Source: Acidobacteriaceae bacterium (lineage in GTDB: Bacteria; Acidobacteriota; Terriglobia; Bryobacterales; Bryobacteraceae). From it: a stretch of 64,000 nucleotides of DNA. The position numbers were made by a program, and so were the translations under genes. Positions 24,443 to 33,930 of the stretch are shown piece after piece. The stretch is from NCBI GenBank assembly GCA_019240405.1, contig JAFAYL010000017.1, positions 20,578 to 84,577 on the forward strand, written 5' to 3'. The notes below the pieces were generated by a model. It was not told the origin of the DNA. It ran no database searches and saw nothing but the letters and a program-made list of their open reading frames with translations. Numbering within the stretch: position 1 is the first letter of the stretch; every line of letters begins with the position of its first letter.

Positions 24443-26449
24443 CTATCTCGGACAGCCGAGCGCTTTGACTTCGCTCTCCGGAAGCGGCTTGATGTTCTTC
24501 ACCGCTGGAGGCATCGCCGTCGTGTTTCTCGGCACGAGATAGACTTCTACGCGCCGATTCTTATCGGCTGCGCTCACCTTGGAGCCTCTCCGCTCCTTTT
24601 GAGCCGCGAGATTGGAAGTTCCGCAGAGTCCAGGCTCAGGATCTGAGGTCTGGTCAGTACCGACCCAATCGACTCTGATGCGTGACGGATCGACCTTGCC
24701 GCAAGTACCCGTTCCCGCGCTCAAGACAGCAGCGCAGTTCAGAGCACGCTGTTCGTCGAGTGCACGTCGGGCAGCAGCAGCGCGGCGTCTCGCTCTTTCT
24801 CTACGGCCTGCGCCGGCCACGTTCTCCTGCTCGTCACTGTCGCGATGGCCGACCAGGACGATATCGTAATCGCCGCTGGCAGATCTCGGGGCAGCCTCGT
24901 CAATGAGAATGCGCTTGCCGCAGTTGTTCACACGGGCGTTATTCTTTGCGAAGATCACGTCGGACAACCGCACAAACTGCGGTGGGCAGTTTACGCTGAT
25001 GTCAACGGTCTTCGAAGCCGTTTTGCCGGTTTCGTCAGTTACGGTTGCAGTTGCCGTAACCGTCTTGGTCTGGCCTTGCGCGCCGCCTTCGAAGTTCAAG
25101 GTAGAAGCATCGAAGGTTGCGTTGGCGCTCGTGTCATTACTCACGCTGCCTTCTGTGACCGTCCACTTGTAAGTCAAATTGCCGCCGCAAGCCGACGGAT
25201 TCGCCGTCACTGAGAGCGCCGCAGTATGCGTGCCGCTGGTGTTAGCAGCGCAGCTTAGCGTGTTCGGAGTCGCCGAGATATTCGTAATCTCCGGCGCTAC
25301 CTCACTCACTGTGATGGTCGTCGTAGCTGTTACCGGGGCAGGAGCCTGGGGTGCAGGCGGTGCTATCCAGCAGCGAGCCGGGAAGTTCTTCGGCTTCGTC
25401 ATCGGGGCTGGAGGAGGAGTGGTGTCAGTCACTGTAACCTCCACCGTAAAGCTACCAGTATTGTTGGGAGTAAATGTAAAGTCGGGACTATCCGTACCCG
25501 AAGCAGCACCATTCAGCTTCCAAGCGTAAGAAAGCTTGTGTCCAGCAGCCCCGCTAGCTGTCGAATGCAGTGTAACTGGCTTGCCTTGGCAGATCGTGGC
25601 GCCTTCCGCCCCAGTAATTGCACCTTGGCTGAGCGGCGCCGGAGGTGGAGGCGGCTCGGGCATTGGAGGACACTTACTCTGGCCGAGATACCACACCAAT
25701 CCAAGGGTGCCCTCGAATCCGTTCAATTTGTCTTTTGCGGGGATGTAAATTCCACCGTCAGGATAGTTCGGAAGATCGAAAGTTGGATTCCGCGACCAGA
25801 ATCCGCGGGCGTCCAATCGGAGTCCGAAGTGATCAGATAAATGGAATTTAATACCGCCGCCATAGTTCACGGCGACCTGTAAATTGTCATTCAAATTTGC
25901 GGAATGATATAGCGCATCGGTTGTTGGGAGACGCGCGAATCGTTCCGCATCGCTATCGGGCGTAAATTGCCGAGCGCCCACGCCCACAGTCAAATACGGC
26001 TGAACCTTCGAACCGCGCGGCTTCAGATAGAACACAGGGTTCAGCGCAATGTCGTAAATCGCATTGTGGAAGCTATAGGCCGGGAGCGGCGCACCGGCCA
26101 GCGGATTACCAGGCGGATATGTTCCGCTTGACAGTCGGAACTCTACATTTGCCCTATCCCAGCTACCCATGAGCTCGAGGCCTACCCAACGACTCATATT
26201 CCACGTGAGGCGCAAGCCGACTACACCGCCGTCCACAAGCTTGGTGTCCAAGCCGCGCATGACTTGACCATAGGTACTAACACCGCCGAACGGATCTATT
26301 TCCACAATGTCCGGGTATTGATCGGCGGACGAATTGTTAGTTTTGTTACTGGCTTTGCTCGTATCCTGCGCGTACGCTAGAGTGCAACACGATAGAGCGC
26401 CCGCTAGGATTGCCGAACTAATCGGCCTAACTGTGAGCCGAGTTTTCAT
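24443..26449 (-). CDS. OmpA-family outer-membrane protein with Ig/PKD-like repeats
   Basis: About 668 residues from the ATG at 26449, preceded by GGAGGGAAGG. After a signal peptide (ISSAILAGALSCCTLAYAQ) there is an N-terminal beta-barrel domain (about 40-250; VGLRLTWNMSRWVGLELMGS, HLSDHFGLRLDARGFWSRN), two Ig/PKD-like domains (HKLSYAWKLNGAASGTDSPD; NLTYKWTVTEGSVSNDTSAN), and a C-terminal OmpA-like peptidoglycan-binding domain (FAKNNARVNNCGKRILIDEA, VLVGHRDSDE, DKNRRVEVYLVPR). An Arg/Ala-rich insertion (RRERARRRAAAARRALDEQR) sits inside the OmpA domain. It would tether outer membrane to cell wall. Monocistronic, with its own terminator. Confidence 0.88.
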   Translation of the reverse strand: MKTRLTVRPISSAILAGALSCCTLAYAQDTSKASNKTNNSSADQYPDIVEIDPFGGVSTYGQVMRGLDTKLVDGGVVGLRLTWNMSRWVGLELMGSWDRANVEFRLSSGTYPPGNPLAGAPLPAYSFHNAIYDIALNPVFYLKPRGSKVQPYLTVGVGARQFTPDSDAERFARLPTTDALYHSANLNDNLQVAVNYGGGIKFHLSDHFGLRLDARGFWSRNPTFDLPNYPDGGIYIPAKDKLNGFEGTLGLVWYLGQSKCPPMPEPPPPPAPLSQGAITGAEGATICQGKPVTLHSTASGAAGHKLSYAWKLNGAASGTDSPDFTFTPNNTGSFTVEVTVTDTTPPPAPMTKPKNFPARCWIAPPAPQAPAPVTATTTITVSEVAPEITNISATPNTLSCAANTSGTHTAALSVTANPSACGGNLTYKWTVTEGSVSNDTSANATFDASTLNFEGGAQGQTKTVTATATVTDETGKTASKTVDISVNCPPQFVRLSDVIFAKNNARVNNCGKRILIDEAAPRSASGDYDIVLVGHRDSDEQENVAGAGRRERARRRAAAARRALDEQRALNCAAVLSAGTGTCGKVDPSRIRVDWVGTDQTSDPEPGLCGTSNLAAQKERRGSKVSAADKNRRVEVYLVPRNTTAMPPAVKNIKPLPESEVKALGCPR

Positions 26450-26508
26450 CCTTCCCTCCAAAACGATGTTCTAAGCAACACCAAATATTGATCTTATCGG
26501 ATAATAGC

Positions 26509-28560
26509 CTAATTGCGAAAGAGAATTCCTAATTCATTTGTAATTCCGTAGATCCGGTTAGAGCTTTGTCCGGTCATCCAAAGTTGTTTTACATGCAGCC
26601 CGGAAAGGGCAGTAGGAAGCGCGGTCCAAGAGGTCCCGAAATCTTTACTTTCATATAGCTGGCCATATTCGACGGCATAAGCCACTGAAGGTTCAGCGTG
26701 ACTATAGATAACTGAGCTTACAGTTGTTGCTCGTAATTTTCCGGAATCGGGATACCACGTAGTGGCGTTATCAGGTGAGCGATAAAGGCCGCCCCATGTA
26801 GCCATAAGAAGTGCACTTTCCGGGTCAGCCGGAATCGCAATATCGTTGATTCGAGATGCAGGCACTGGGGAAAATAGCGGAGACCAATGATCTCCGCAAT
26901 CCTTCGATTCATAAAGGCCGCCGCCCGCGCGCACGATCATCCGGCCGTCCGCAACGGGAGGCAAATATAGCGCGTAAACCGCAGTGGACCCAGTAAGTTC
27001 AGCAAGACTCCACTGCTCTCCCATATCATTGCTCTTCAGCAGTCCTAAATCTGTTGCTGCAAAAAGGAGATCCTTGATGCCACTTTTGAAAGAGTAAAGC
27101 GCACTGATCTCAGAAGGCGTGACTTCTCTGATACTGGCTTTGGGCGGTGTGGGTTTTGAAGATCTGGACCGCGATCGTGATTTGCTTCGCTGCGGACGTT
27201 TAGGAGCGATTTTTGCGGTGTTGGCGCTAACCGGAGGTGGCACAATCAACCGAACGGGGATCGCTTTCCAGGTCAAGCCCGCATCGATGGACTTGTACAT
27301 TTGGCGCGGACTAGCAGCGAGCAGAATACGATCCTCGCTGGGCAGCGCGGTGAGGGCGTGAAGGTGCACGCCAGCGAGCCCGCGGGAATCCATGCGAGAC
27401 CAAGTTTCCCCGCGATCACTGCTTGAGAAAATGCCGCTGGTTTCACCCTCCTGCGTTTCGACGGCAAACAGCTTACTTCCAGAAGTCGTCACAGCACTGA
27501 TGTCACGATTGACAAATCCGTTGTTAATGGGCCGGATAGTTTCTCCATCGTCCTCGCTCTTGCCTACACCGTCATATTCCATAGCCAAATACATGCCGTT
27601 CGGGTGCGAAGGATCAATTGCTATTGCATTTACTTGACTACTATTCACGAGTTTCCATTTCGTGCCGCCATCAGAGGATTTGAAGAGACCAAGCGTTGTT
27701 CCTGCGAAGACGGTCCCCGGAGCCGTGCTGCTGCAACAACCGCGCTCGAAACGAACCACGTGGGTCCGGCGCGACGTATTCGGTATCCCGAGTAGCTTGC
27801 GCCACACATCGCCACGGCTGCTGCTTGCGTAGACTCCGCTGCACGCGCTGAGGAAAACATTTGTCGGCAACACCGGATCGAGATAGATCGAGAACACATC
27901 CGAATCATCGATTATGCCGGTGTGAATGGAATCCCAGCTCTTGCCCCCATCGAGGGTCCTCCATGGGAGATGCGCGGTACCGGCGTAGATGATGTCGGGG
28001 GCCTGCGGATCAATTGCCACGGCCGTGATCCCTTGAAGCTCAAGATTCTGAGGATCAGAGATCCGCTTCCAGGTTTTTCCGGAATCGTCGCTGAGCATCA
28101 CGCCGCGTAATGTTCCGGCGACGAAGCGCGACGGCTTGCCTGCTGACGCAGCCAACGCCCGGACGCCAACATCCTGTACGTCCTTCACCGGGATCCATGT
28201 CTTACCGGTGTCGTGGCTTTCGAAGAGACCGGCCGAATGCGCAGCAATGATGCCGGCCAGATAATGTGTGGAATCGACGGGGTCAACGAGGATCGAAGTG
28301 ATCTCGCCGAAATTACGCTCCGGGAAATTCAACCGGGTCCAAGTCACGCCCGCATCTTCGCTTTGGAAAAGTAACGAGTTCCTCGCGCCCGCGAGCACGA
28401 TCTTCGGGTTCTCAGGATCGAGCGCGATCGATGTGGCGGTCCCTCCGAACGGGCCGGCAATTTTCCAATCGTCTATCGGTAGAGAGATCGCCCAGGCCGC
28501 CACGACGAGCGTGCAAAAACCTGCAAGAGTGACACTCCGCAACCCAAAGCGTTGAATCAT
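26509..28560 (-). CDS. Exported sortilin/YCF48-like beta-propeller protein
   Basis: About 683 residues from the ATG at 28560; a GTG at 28623 would place 21 residues before the signal peptide. Signal segment SVTLAGFCTLVVAAWAISLP. The body consists of many Asp-box (BNR) repeats such as SEDAGVTWTRL, HDTGKTWIPV, SDDSGKTWKRI, LDGGKSWDSI, SDRGETWSRM, NDMGEQWSLA and NATTWYPDS, as in VPS10/sortilin and photosystem-assembly YCF48-like propellers. A low-complexity linker KRPQRSKSRSRSRSSKPTPP sits near the middle, between two propeller halves. No catalytic site is evident. A binding or scaffold role on the cell surface is likely. Confidence 0.82.
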   Translation of the reverse strand: MIQRFGLRSVTLAGFCTLVVAAWAISLPIDDWKIAGPFGGTATSIALDPENPKIVLAGARNSLLFQSEDAGVTWTRLNFPERNFGEITSILVDPVDSTHYLAGIIAAHSAGLFESHDTGKTWIPVKDVQDVGVRALAASAGKPSRFVAGTLRGVMLSDDSGKTWKRISDPQNLELQGITAVAIDPQAPDIIYAGTAHLPWRTLDGGKSWDSIHTGIIDDSDVFSIYLDPVLPTNVFLSACSGVYASSSRGDVWRKLLGIPNTSRRTHVVRFERGCCSSTAPGTVFAGTTLGLFKSSDGGTKWKLVNSSQVNAIAIDPSHPNGMYLAMEYDGVGKSEDDGETIRPINNGFVNRDISAVTTSGSKLFAVETQEGETSGIFSSSDRGETWSRMDSRGLAGVHLHALTALPSEDRILLAASPRQMYKSIDAGLTWKAIPVRLIVPPPVSANTAKIAPKRPQRSKSRSRSRSSKPTPPKASIREVTPSEISALYSFKSGIKDLLFAATDLGLLKSNDMGEQWSLAELTGSTAVYALYLPPVADGRMIVRAGGGLYESKDCGDHWSPLFSPVPASRINDIAIPADPESALLMATWGGLYRSPDNATTWYPDSGKLRATTVSSVIYSHAEPSVAYAVEYGQLYESKDFGTSWTALPTALSGLHVKQLWMTGQSSNRIYGITNELGILFRN

Positions 28561-28639
28561 TTTCAAATATATCTGTTTCAAGCCGTTAATTCTATTGTCA
28601 ATCAAGGCGGGATGGAGTCTCACGACTTCGCACCAGAAT

Positions 28640-28669
28640 TTGATTCGCCACTGCTAGCTCAGGTATCCT
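28640..28669 (+). promoter_or_regulatory. Putative rpsT promoter
   Basis: TTGATT (28640-28645) and TATCCT (28664-28669) are 18 bases apart, 40 bases before the rpsT start. They resemble sigma-70-type -35 and -10 boxes. Confidence 0.4.
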
Positions 28670-28709
28670 GAAAGTTAGATCTCGCAAAGGCTACAGGTCA
28701 GTAACAGCA

Positions 28710-28979
28710 ATGGCAAATACAGTTTCCGCGCTGAAGCGCGTTCGCATGACGGAGCGCCGGACGGCCATTAACCGTTCACGCAAATCCAGACTGCGCCACC
28801 AAATCCGAGCTTTGCGTCGTTTGATCGAACAGAAAGATGTTCAGGGCGCTACGAAGACGCTTCCCGCGACTTTCTCGCTGGTCGACCGCGCCGCTAAATG
28901 GGGAATCATTAAAAAAAATACAGCAGCGCGGTATAAAAGCCGCCTTACCACAAGGCTGCAAAAACTTACTGCCGCATAA
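28710..28979 (+). CDS. rpsT: 30S ribosomal protein S20
   Basis: 89 residues, the standard length. The sequence is strongly basic and helical with the S20 pattern: [40 protein letters not shown], then [20 protein letters not shown] near the C-terminus. It binds 16S rRNA in the small subunit body. As is usual, rpsT stands alone. It is divergent from the propeller gene and has its own likely promoter at 28640-28669. Confidence 0.95.
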   Translation: MANTVSALKRVRMTERRTAINRSRKSRLRHQIRALRRLIEQKDVQGATKTLPATFSLVDRAAKWGIIKKNTAARYKSRLTTRLQKLTAA

Positions 28980-29049
28980 AAGAAGCCGACTCCTTACTCG
29001 CTTACACAATCAGCTTCATCTTTAACCTGGAAGCTTCGGTCGCGGCTGT

Positions 29050-29055
29050 TAGACT
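29050..29055 (+). promoter_or_regulatory. Putative -10 box (TAGACT) of ggt
   Basis: TAGACT ends 9 bases before the ATG at 29065. No Shine-Dalgarno sequence follows, so the leader would be at most a few bases. Confidence 0.25.
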
Positions 29056-29064
29056 GACTTCGAG

Positions 29065-30768
29065 ATGAAAAGCCGCTGCTCCAAAGGGCTTATCTGTCTG
29101 CTCGTTGTGTCTGCCTTCACAATAGCTGCGCGGGCAAAGGAGCCTGTAACGGCAAAGCACGGGATGGTAGTGGCGCAAGAACCACTTGCTGCGGACGTGG
29201 GACTCGAAGTGCTTAAAGCGGGAGGTAATGCCGTGGATGCCGCGATTGCGGTTGGCTTTGCTCTCGCGGCAACACACCCATCTGCAGGAAACATTGGCGG
29301 CGGCGGATTCATGCTGGTTCGCTTGGCGAACGGTCGAACAACTTTTCTCGATTTCCGCGAAGCCGCTCCTCAAAAGGCCAGTCGCAACATGTATGTCGGC
29401 CTGAACGGCGAAGTGACACGCGAGAGCATTTTCGGCTGGCGAGCTTCGGGTGTACCGGGGTCAGTTGCCGGTTTTGAATTCGCTCATCAGAAATTTGCCA
29501 GTAAGCCGTGGGGAGAGTTGCTTGCCCCGGCCATTAAGCTGGCCGGAGATGGGTTCATCGTCGATGACGCGTTCGCGGCGTCGCTGACTGAGCGGGACTC
29601 GAATCTGAAGCTCGATCCGGAATCGAGGCGCATCTTCTTGCGCGATGGTAAGCCGTACAAGGCTGGCGATCGATTCCGTCAAGCCGAGCTTGCCGCGACG
29701 CTCGCGCGCATCGCAAAGAATGGCGCGAATGAGTTTTATCGCGGAGAGACGGCCAAGCGGCTGAGTGGCGCGATGGCGGCGCATGGCGGTCTCATTACGG
29801 TTGAGGACCTGAACAGCTATAGAGTAATCGAACGCACGCCACTGACGGGCGATTATAAGGGTTATCAAATCATCACGGCTCCGCCGCCAAGTGCTGGAGG
29901 AGTCGGCATTCTGCAAATGATGGGAATGCTCGCTTCGACGAACTACGACGCCGCAGGTCCCGATTCGCCGGCCGCTGTTCATTACGAAGCTGAGGCGATG
30001 CGGCGGTTTTATGCCGATCGTAGCGAGTATCTTGGCGACCCAGCTTTTTATAACGTTCCATTGAAGGAACTGCTCGACCCGGCTTACCTTGCATGGCGCC
30101 GCGAAACTATTGATCCTTCTCGCGCAACTCCCAGCGAACTGATTGGGCCAGGGCTTCCGAAGTCATTCGATGCGCGCGTTTTCTGGCGTGAAAACGAGGA
30201 GACCACACACTACAACGTGGTGGACGGGAAAGGAAACGCTGTGGCCGTGACGTACACTCTGAACGACTCCTATGGCAACGGCATCACAGTGCCTGGTCTG
30301 GGCTTTCTGTTGAACAACGAAATGGATGATTTCGCGGCGAAGCCAGGTGAGCCGAACATGTTTGGACTCATTGGGGGCGATGCAAACGCAATTGAGCCCG
30401 GAAAACGGCCTCTCTCCTCTATGACTCCGACCATCATCGCTAAAAACGGCAATCTGTTCATGGTGGTCGGCGCGCCCGGCGGCTCCCGCATCACAACCGG
30501 CGTTCTGGAGGTGATTTTGGATGTGCTCGATTTTCACATGAATCCACAAGATGCAGTCGACTTGCCGCGGTTTCACCATCAATGGAAGCCTGACGTGCTC
30601 TATTTGCAGAGCGGTTTCACGCCCCAGACGCAAGAAGATTTGAAAAAAATGGGATATCAGATAAAGCCCACTGAGGGAGTCGCGCGAGTGGAAGCTGTCG
30701 TTGCAAGCGGCGGCATTTTGCAGGGAGGGACCGAGTCCCGGCTTCACGGAAAGGCTTCGGGGTATTAG
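29065..30768 (+). CDS. ggt: Gamma-glutamyltransferase
   Basis: 567 residues, normal for the family. Signal peptide GLICLLVVSAFTIAARA leads to a periplasmic enzyme. The large-subunit part begins GMVVAQEPLAADVGLEVLKA and has HPSAGNIGGGGFMLVR. The autocleavage site and nucleophile are T380 in EETTHYNVVD, and downstream are NNEMDDF, PLSSMTPTI and VVGAPGGSRI, where the gamma-glutamyl group binds. It transfers or hydrolyses the gamma-glutamyl group of glutathione and related peptides. It is probably monocistronic; the next gene starts 40 bases later and could be co-transcribed. Confidence 0.93.
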   Translation: MKSRCSKGLICLLVVSAFTIAARAKEPVTAKHGMVVAQEPLAADVGLEVLKAGGNAVDAAIAVGFALAATHPSAGNIGGGGFMLVRLANGRTTFLDFREAAPQKASRNMYVGLNGEVTRESIFGWRASGVPGSVAGFEFAHQKFASKPWGELLAPAIKLAGDGFIVDDAFAASLTERDSNLKLDPESRRIFLRDGKPYKAGDRFRQAELAATLARIAKNGANEFYRGETAKRLSGAMAAHGGLITVEDLNSYRVIERTPLTGDYKGYQIITAPPPSAGGVGILQMMGMLASTNYDAAGPDSPAAVHYEAEAMRRFYADRSEYLGDPAFYNVPLKELLDPAYLAWRRETIDPSRATPSELIGPGLPKSFDARVFWRENEETTHYNVVDGKGNAVAVTYTLNDSYGNGITVPGLGFLLNNEMDDFAAKPGEPNMFGLIGGDANAIEPGKRPLSSMTPTIIAKNGNLFMVVGAPGGSRITTGVLEVILDVLDFHMNPQDAVDLPRFHHQWKPDVLYLQSGFTPQTQEDLKKMGYQIKPTEGVARVEAVVASGGILQGGTESRLHGKASGY

Positions 30769-30807
30769 CAAGATTGCTGCTGGATCGAAAAATCAGAGAA
30801 CAAGCAG

Positions 30808-31632
30808 ATGCAGCGTGTAATTTCTACTCATCTTTTCGTGAAGCACCGGCTGACGACGGTCTGGCTAGAGAGGGTTTGGGACGCGGGATTCCCAGCGGTT
30901 GAAATCTTTTGCGCTCGCCAGCATATTGATTACCGGGATAAATCACAAATCACAGAGCTCGGCCATTGGTTCCGCGATTCCGAATTGAAGGTGCATTCGT
31001 TACACGCTCCGATGTATAACGACGATGTTTGGGGCAGATCAGGACCGCAAGCTGTCATCGACATAACGGAAACGGCCAAGGGAAAGCGCATCGCCGTGGT
31101 TGACGAGATCAAGCGCGCGATAGAGATTGCAGATGTGGTTCCGTTTCGTTATTTGATTCAGCATCTTGGAGTAACGGGCGAGGAGTTCGACGAGCGCCGG
31201 CTGGAATCTGCATTCTCATCGCTTGATGAGCTGAAAGTGTTTGCCGGACAGCGCGGTGTTGAGGTGCTGTTGGAGAACACGCCAAACGAATTATCGTCGG
31301 GCGAGCGCTTGAATTATTTTCTAAGCCAGACACATCTCAACCTGCATTACTGCTTCGATGTGGGGCATGCGCACATGGCACGAGGCATTGAAGCGGAGTT
31401 CGAGGAAATGAAGGAGCGGATTCGCTCAACGCATATTCACGACAACGATGGGGAGGAAGATCAGCACCTGTTTCCCGAGGAAGGCACAATCGATTGGCGT
31501 AACACGATGCGCCTGTTAGGGTCGCGCCGCGATCAATATCCGCTCTTATTGGAGCTTCGGGAACAGCCGGACCATGAACATCCTATCGAACAAGCAAGGC
31601 AAGCGATGGAGGAATTGACGAAACACTTATGA
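30808..31632 (+). CDS. Sugar phosphate isomerase/epimerase-like TIM-barrel protein
   Basis: 274 residues. This is an AP-endonuclease 2/xylose isomerase-like TIM barrel: [20 protein letters not shown], a middle strand [69 protein letters not shown] and LLLELREQP. The metal ligands Glu, Asp, His and Glu of the family are present. Substrates vary widely (sugars, inosose, DNA), so none is named. Its stop overlaps the asnS start by 4 bases (ATGA), so the two are translationally coupled, although their functions look unrelated. Confidence 0.82.
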   Translation: MQRVISTHLFVKHRLTTVWLERVWDAGFPAVEIFCARQHIDYRDKSQITELGHWFRDSELKVHSLHAPMYNDDVWGRSGPQAVIDITETAKGKRIAVVDEIKRAIEIADVVPFRYLIQHLGVTGEEFDERRLESAFSSLDELKVFAGQRGVEVLLENTPNELSSGERLNYFLSQTHLNLHYCFDVGHAHMARGIEAEFEEMKERIRSTHIHDNDGEEDQHLFPEEGTIDWRNTMRLLGSRRDQYPLLLELREQPDHEHPIEQARQAMEELTKHL

Positions 31633-32993
31633 GTGCCGAATCCCCCACCGTTCGAGGCTTGGGTGAAGCCGAGGATATTCGGTCTGTACCAGCCACCATC
31701 ACGATCGGTGAAGCAGGAGGGCACCCCGGCAAGACTGTACGAATTCAAGGCTGGCTCTATAATCTCCGCAAATCGGGAAAAATCGTGTTTCCTATTGTCC
31801 GCGACGGAACCGGCCTGATGCAATGCGTGGCGGTGAAAAGCAATCTGCCGGAGCCAGTGTTCGACTCATTGAAGAGTCTGACGCAAGAAAGCTCACTCGT
31901 TGTCACGGGCGCGATCCGAGCCGAACCGCGCGCCCCGGGCGGATACGAGCTCGATGTCAGCGATGTCCAAATCATCCAGCGCGTCAGTGAAGATCATCCG
32001 TACCCGATCACTCCCAAAGAGCACGGGGTGGAGTTCCTTATGGATCATCGCCACCTCTGGCTGCGCAGCCGCCGTCAGCATGCCGCCATTCGCGTGCGAC
32101 ATGAGGTAATTAAATCGATCCGCGATTATTTCGATTCGCATGGCTTTACGCTTGTCGATACTCCGATCTTCACGCCGGCAGCATGCGAAGGGACGACAAC
32201 GCTCTTCGAAATCGATTATTTCGGGGATAAGAAAGTGTATCTCACGCAATCCGGCCAGCTTTACAACGAAGCGAATGCGATGGCGTTTGGAAAGGTGTAT
32301 TGCTTCGGGCCTACGTTCAGGGCCGAGCGGTCCAAGACGCGTCGCCATCTCACCGAATTCTGGATGGTCGAACCGGAGATGGCGTTTGCGGATCTGGAGG
32401 AAGTGAAGCGCGTTGCGGAAGAGCTGATCGTCTACATAGTAGGCCGCGTTTTGGAACAGCGCAGTGAAGAACTGAAAACGCTTGAGCGCGATGTGTCAAA
32501 GCTAGAGGCTGTAAGGGCGCCCTTTCCTCGAATGAGTTATGACGATGCGGTGAAAATTCTGCAGTCCAAAGGCAGCGAGATCCAGTGGGGCGGCGATTTC
32601 GGCAACGCGGATGAGACGCTTTTGACCGAGGACTTTGACAGGCCCGTGATGGTGGACCGGTACCCGGCATCCATTAAGGCGTTTTATTTCCAACTGGACG
32701 AGCAGCGCCCAGAACTCGCTCTTGGCGTCGATATTATTGCGCCGGAAGGGTACGGCGAAATCGTGGGAGGCGGGCAGCGCATACATGATCTCGCGATGTT
32801 GGAGAAACGCCTCACGGAGCACAATCTACCGCGCGAAGCCTTCGAGTGGTATCTGGACGTTCGAAGGTTCGGCACCGTCCCGCATGGGGGTTTCGGAATG
32901 GGCGTAGAGCGCTTCGTTGCATGGATGTGCGGGCTTGAGCACGTTCGCGAAACGATCCCGTACCCGCGCATGTTGTACCGGACGCGACCATAG
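31629..32993 (+). CDS. asnS: Asparaginyl-tRNA synthetase
   Basis: 454 residues, typical length. An N-terminal OB-fold anticodon-binding domain ([30 protein letters not shown]) is followed by the class II catalytic core: motif 2 [20 protein letters not shown], and motif 3 [29 protein letters not shown] favours AsnRS over AspRS, as does the overall length without the bacterial AspRS insertion. It charges tRNA-Asn with asparagine in the cytoplasm. It overlaps the upstream isomerase gene by 4 bases and is followed 9 bases later by rocF. Confidence 0.93.
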   Translation: MSAESPTVRGLGEAEDIRSVPATITIGEAGGHPGKTVRIQGWLYNLRKSGKIVFPIVRDGTGLMQCVAVKSNLPEPVFDSLKSLTQESSLVVTGAIRAEPRAPGGYELDVSDVQIIQRVSEDHPYPITPKEHGVEFLMDHRHLWLRSRRQHAAIRVRHEVIKSIRDYFDSHGFTLVDTPIFTPAACEGTTTLFEIDYFGDKKVYLTQSGQLYNEANAMAFGKVYCFGPTFRAERSKTRRHLTEFWMVEPEMAFADLEEVKRVAEELIVYIVGRVLEQRSEELKTLERDVSKLEAVRAPFPRMSYDDAVKILQSKGSEIQWGGDFGNADETLLTEDFDRPVMVDRYPASIKAFYFQLDEQRPELALGVDIIAPEGYGEIVGGGQRIHDLAMLEKRLTEHNLPREAFEWYLDVRRFGTVPHGGFGMGVERFVAWMCGLEHVRETIPYPRMLYRTRP

Positions 32994-33002
32994 CACGAAC
33001 GC

Positions 33003-33917
33003 ATGCGTCAACATCAGATCGCAATTCTTGGCGCGCCGCTCGATCTCGGCGCCGGACGGCGCGGTGTGGACATGGGTCCCTCCGCGCTGCGGCTCGCAGG
33101 ACTCAATGCCAGGCTCGCGTCGCTTGGGTATGAGCTAGAAGATCTCGGCAATGTTTCGGTAGCGCAGCAAGAGAGTAGTCCAACCGGGCCTGAGGATGCC
33201 AAGTATCTTCCGCAAATTGCGAAAACATGTTCGAAACTGGCCGAGATGGTTGAGAACGCGCTACAAGAGAATACGTTTCCGCTTGTTTTGGGCGGCGATC
33301 ATTCGGTTGCGACGGGTACTGTTTCGGGCGTGTCGCACTTTTTCAAGCAGCGCGGCGACAAAATCGGGCTCATCTGGATAGATGCACACGCCGACATGAA
33401 TACGCCGGAATCGAGCCCAAGTGGAAACGTCCATGGTATGCCGCTAGCGTGTTGCGTAGGCCGCGGCCCACGCGAGCTGACGTACATATTCGAGTACGCG
33501 CCCAAAGTGGAAGGGCGTAATGTTGCGCTTGTCGGGATCCGCGATGTGGATCAGCGCGAGCGCAATTTAGTTCGAGAGTCCGGAGTAACCGCGTTTACGA
33601 TGCGCGACATCGACGAGCGCGGCTTGACCAACGTTATGCAGCAGGCGATCGCGATTGCGAACGAGGGAACAGCCGGGTTCCATTTGTCGCTCGATATGGA
33701 CGTCGTTGATCCCGATGAAGCGCCGGGCGTGGGGACGCCAGTCCGGGGCGGAATGACCTACCGTGAAGCCCACCTTGCAATGGAAACCATATGCGATTGC
33801 AGCCGCATGCTGTCCATGGAAGTGGTTGAAGTGAATCCGGTTCTCGATGAAGCGAACCGGACCGCACTGCTTGGTGTAGAACTCGTGATGTCGGCGATGG
33901 GCAAAAAGATTCTCTGA
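33003..33917 (+). CDS. rocF: Arginase
   Basis: 304 residues. Ureohydrolase fold with the complete set of binuclear manganese ligands: GGDHSVATG, WIDAHADMNTP and LSLDMDVVDPDEAPG. The opening IAILGAPLDLGAGRRGVDMG and LRLAGLNARLASLGYELEDL match arginases better than agmatinases, as does the substrate segment PSGNVHGMPLA. It hydrolyses arginine to ornithine and urea. It follows asnS by 9 bases and probably shares its transcript. It converges on proS with only 13 bases between the stops. Confidence 0.92.
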   Translation: MRQHQIAILGAPLDLGAGRRGVDMGPSALRLAGLNARLASLGYELEDLGNVSVAQQESSPTGPEDAKYLPQIAKTCSKLAEMVENALQENTFPLVLGGDHSVATGTVSGVSHFFKQRGDKIGLIWIDAHADMNTPESSPSGNVHGMPLACCVGRGPRELTYIFEYAPKVEGRNVALVGIRDVDQRERNLVRESGVTAFTMRDIDERGLTNVMQQAIAIANEGTAGFHLSLDMDVVDPDEAPGVGTPVRGGMTYREAHLAMETICDCSRMLSMEVVEVNPVLDEANRTALLGVELVMSAMGKKIL

Positions 33918-33930
33918 CCCGGCAAACTAA

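Noticed and set aside
24845..25529. Plus-strand open frames of 85-122 codons opposite the OmpA-family gene
   Set aside because: They mirror codons of the minus-strand gene, which has full domains, a ribosome-binding site and a terminator. No protein-like motifs or ribosome-binding sites on the plus strand.
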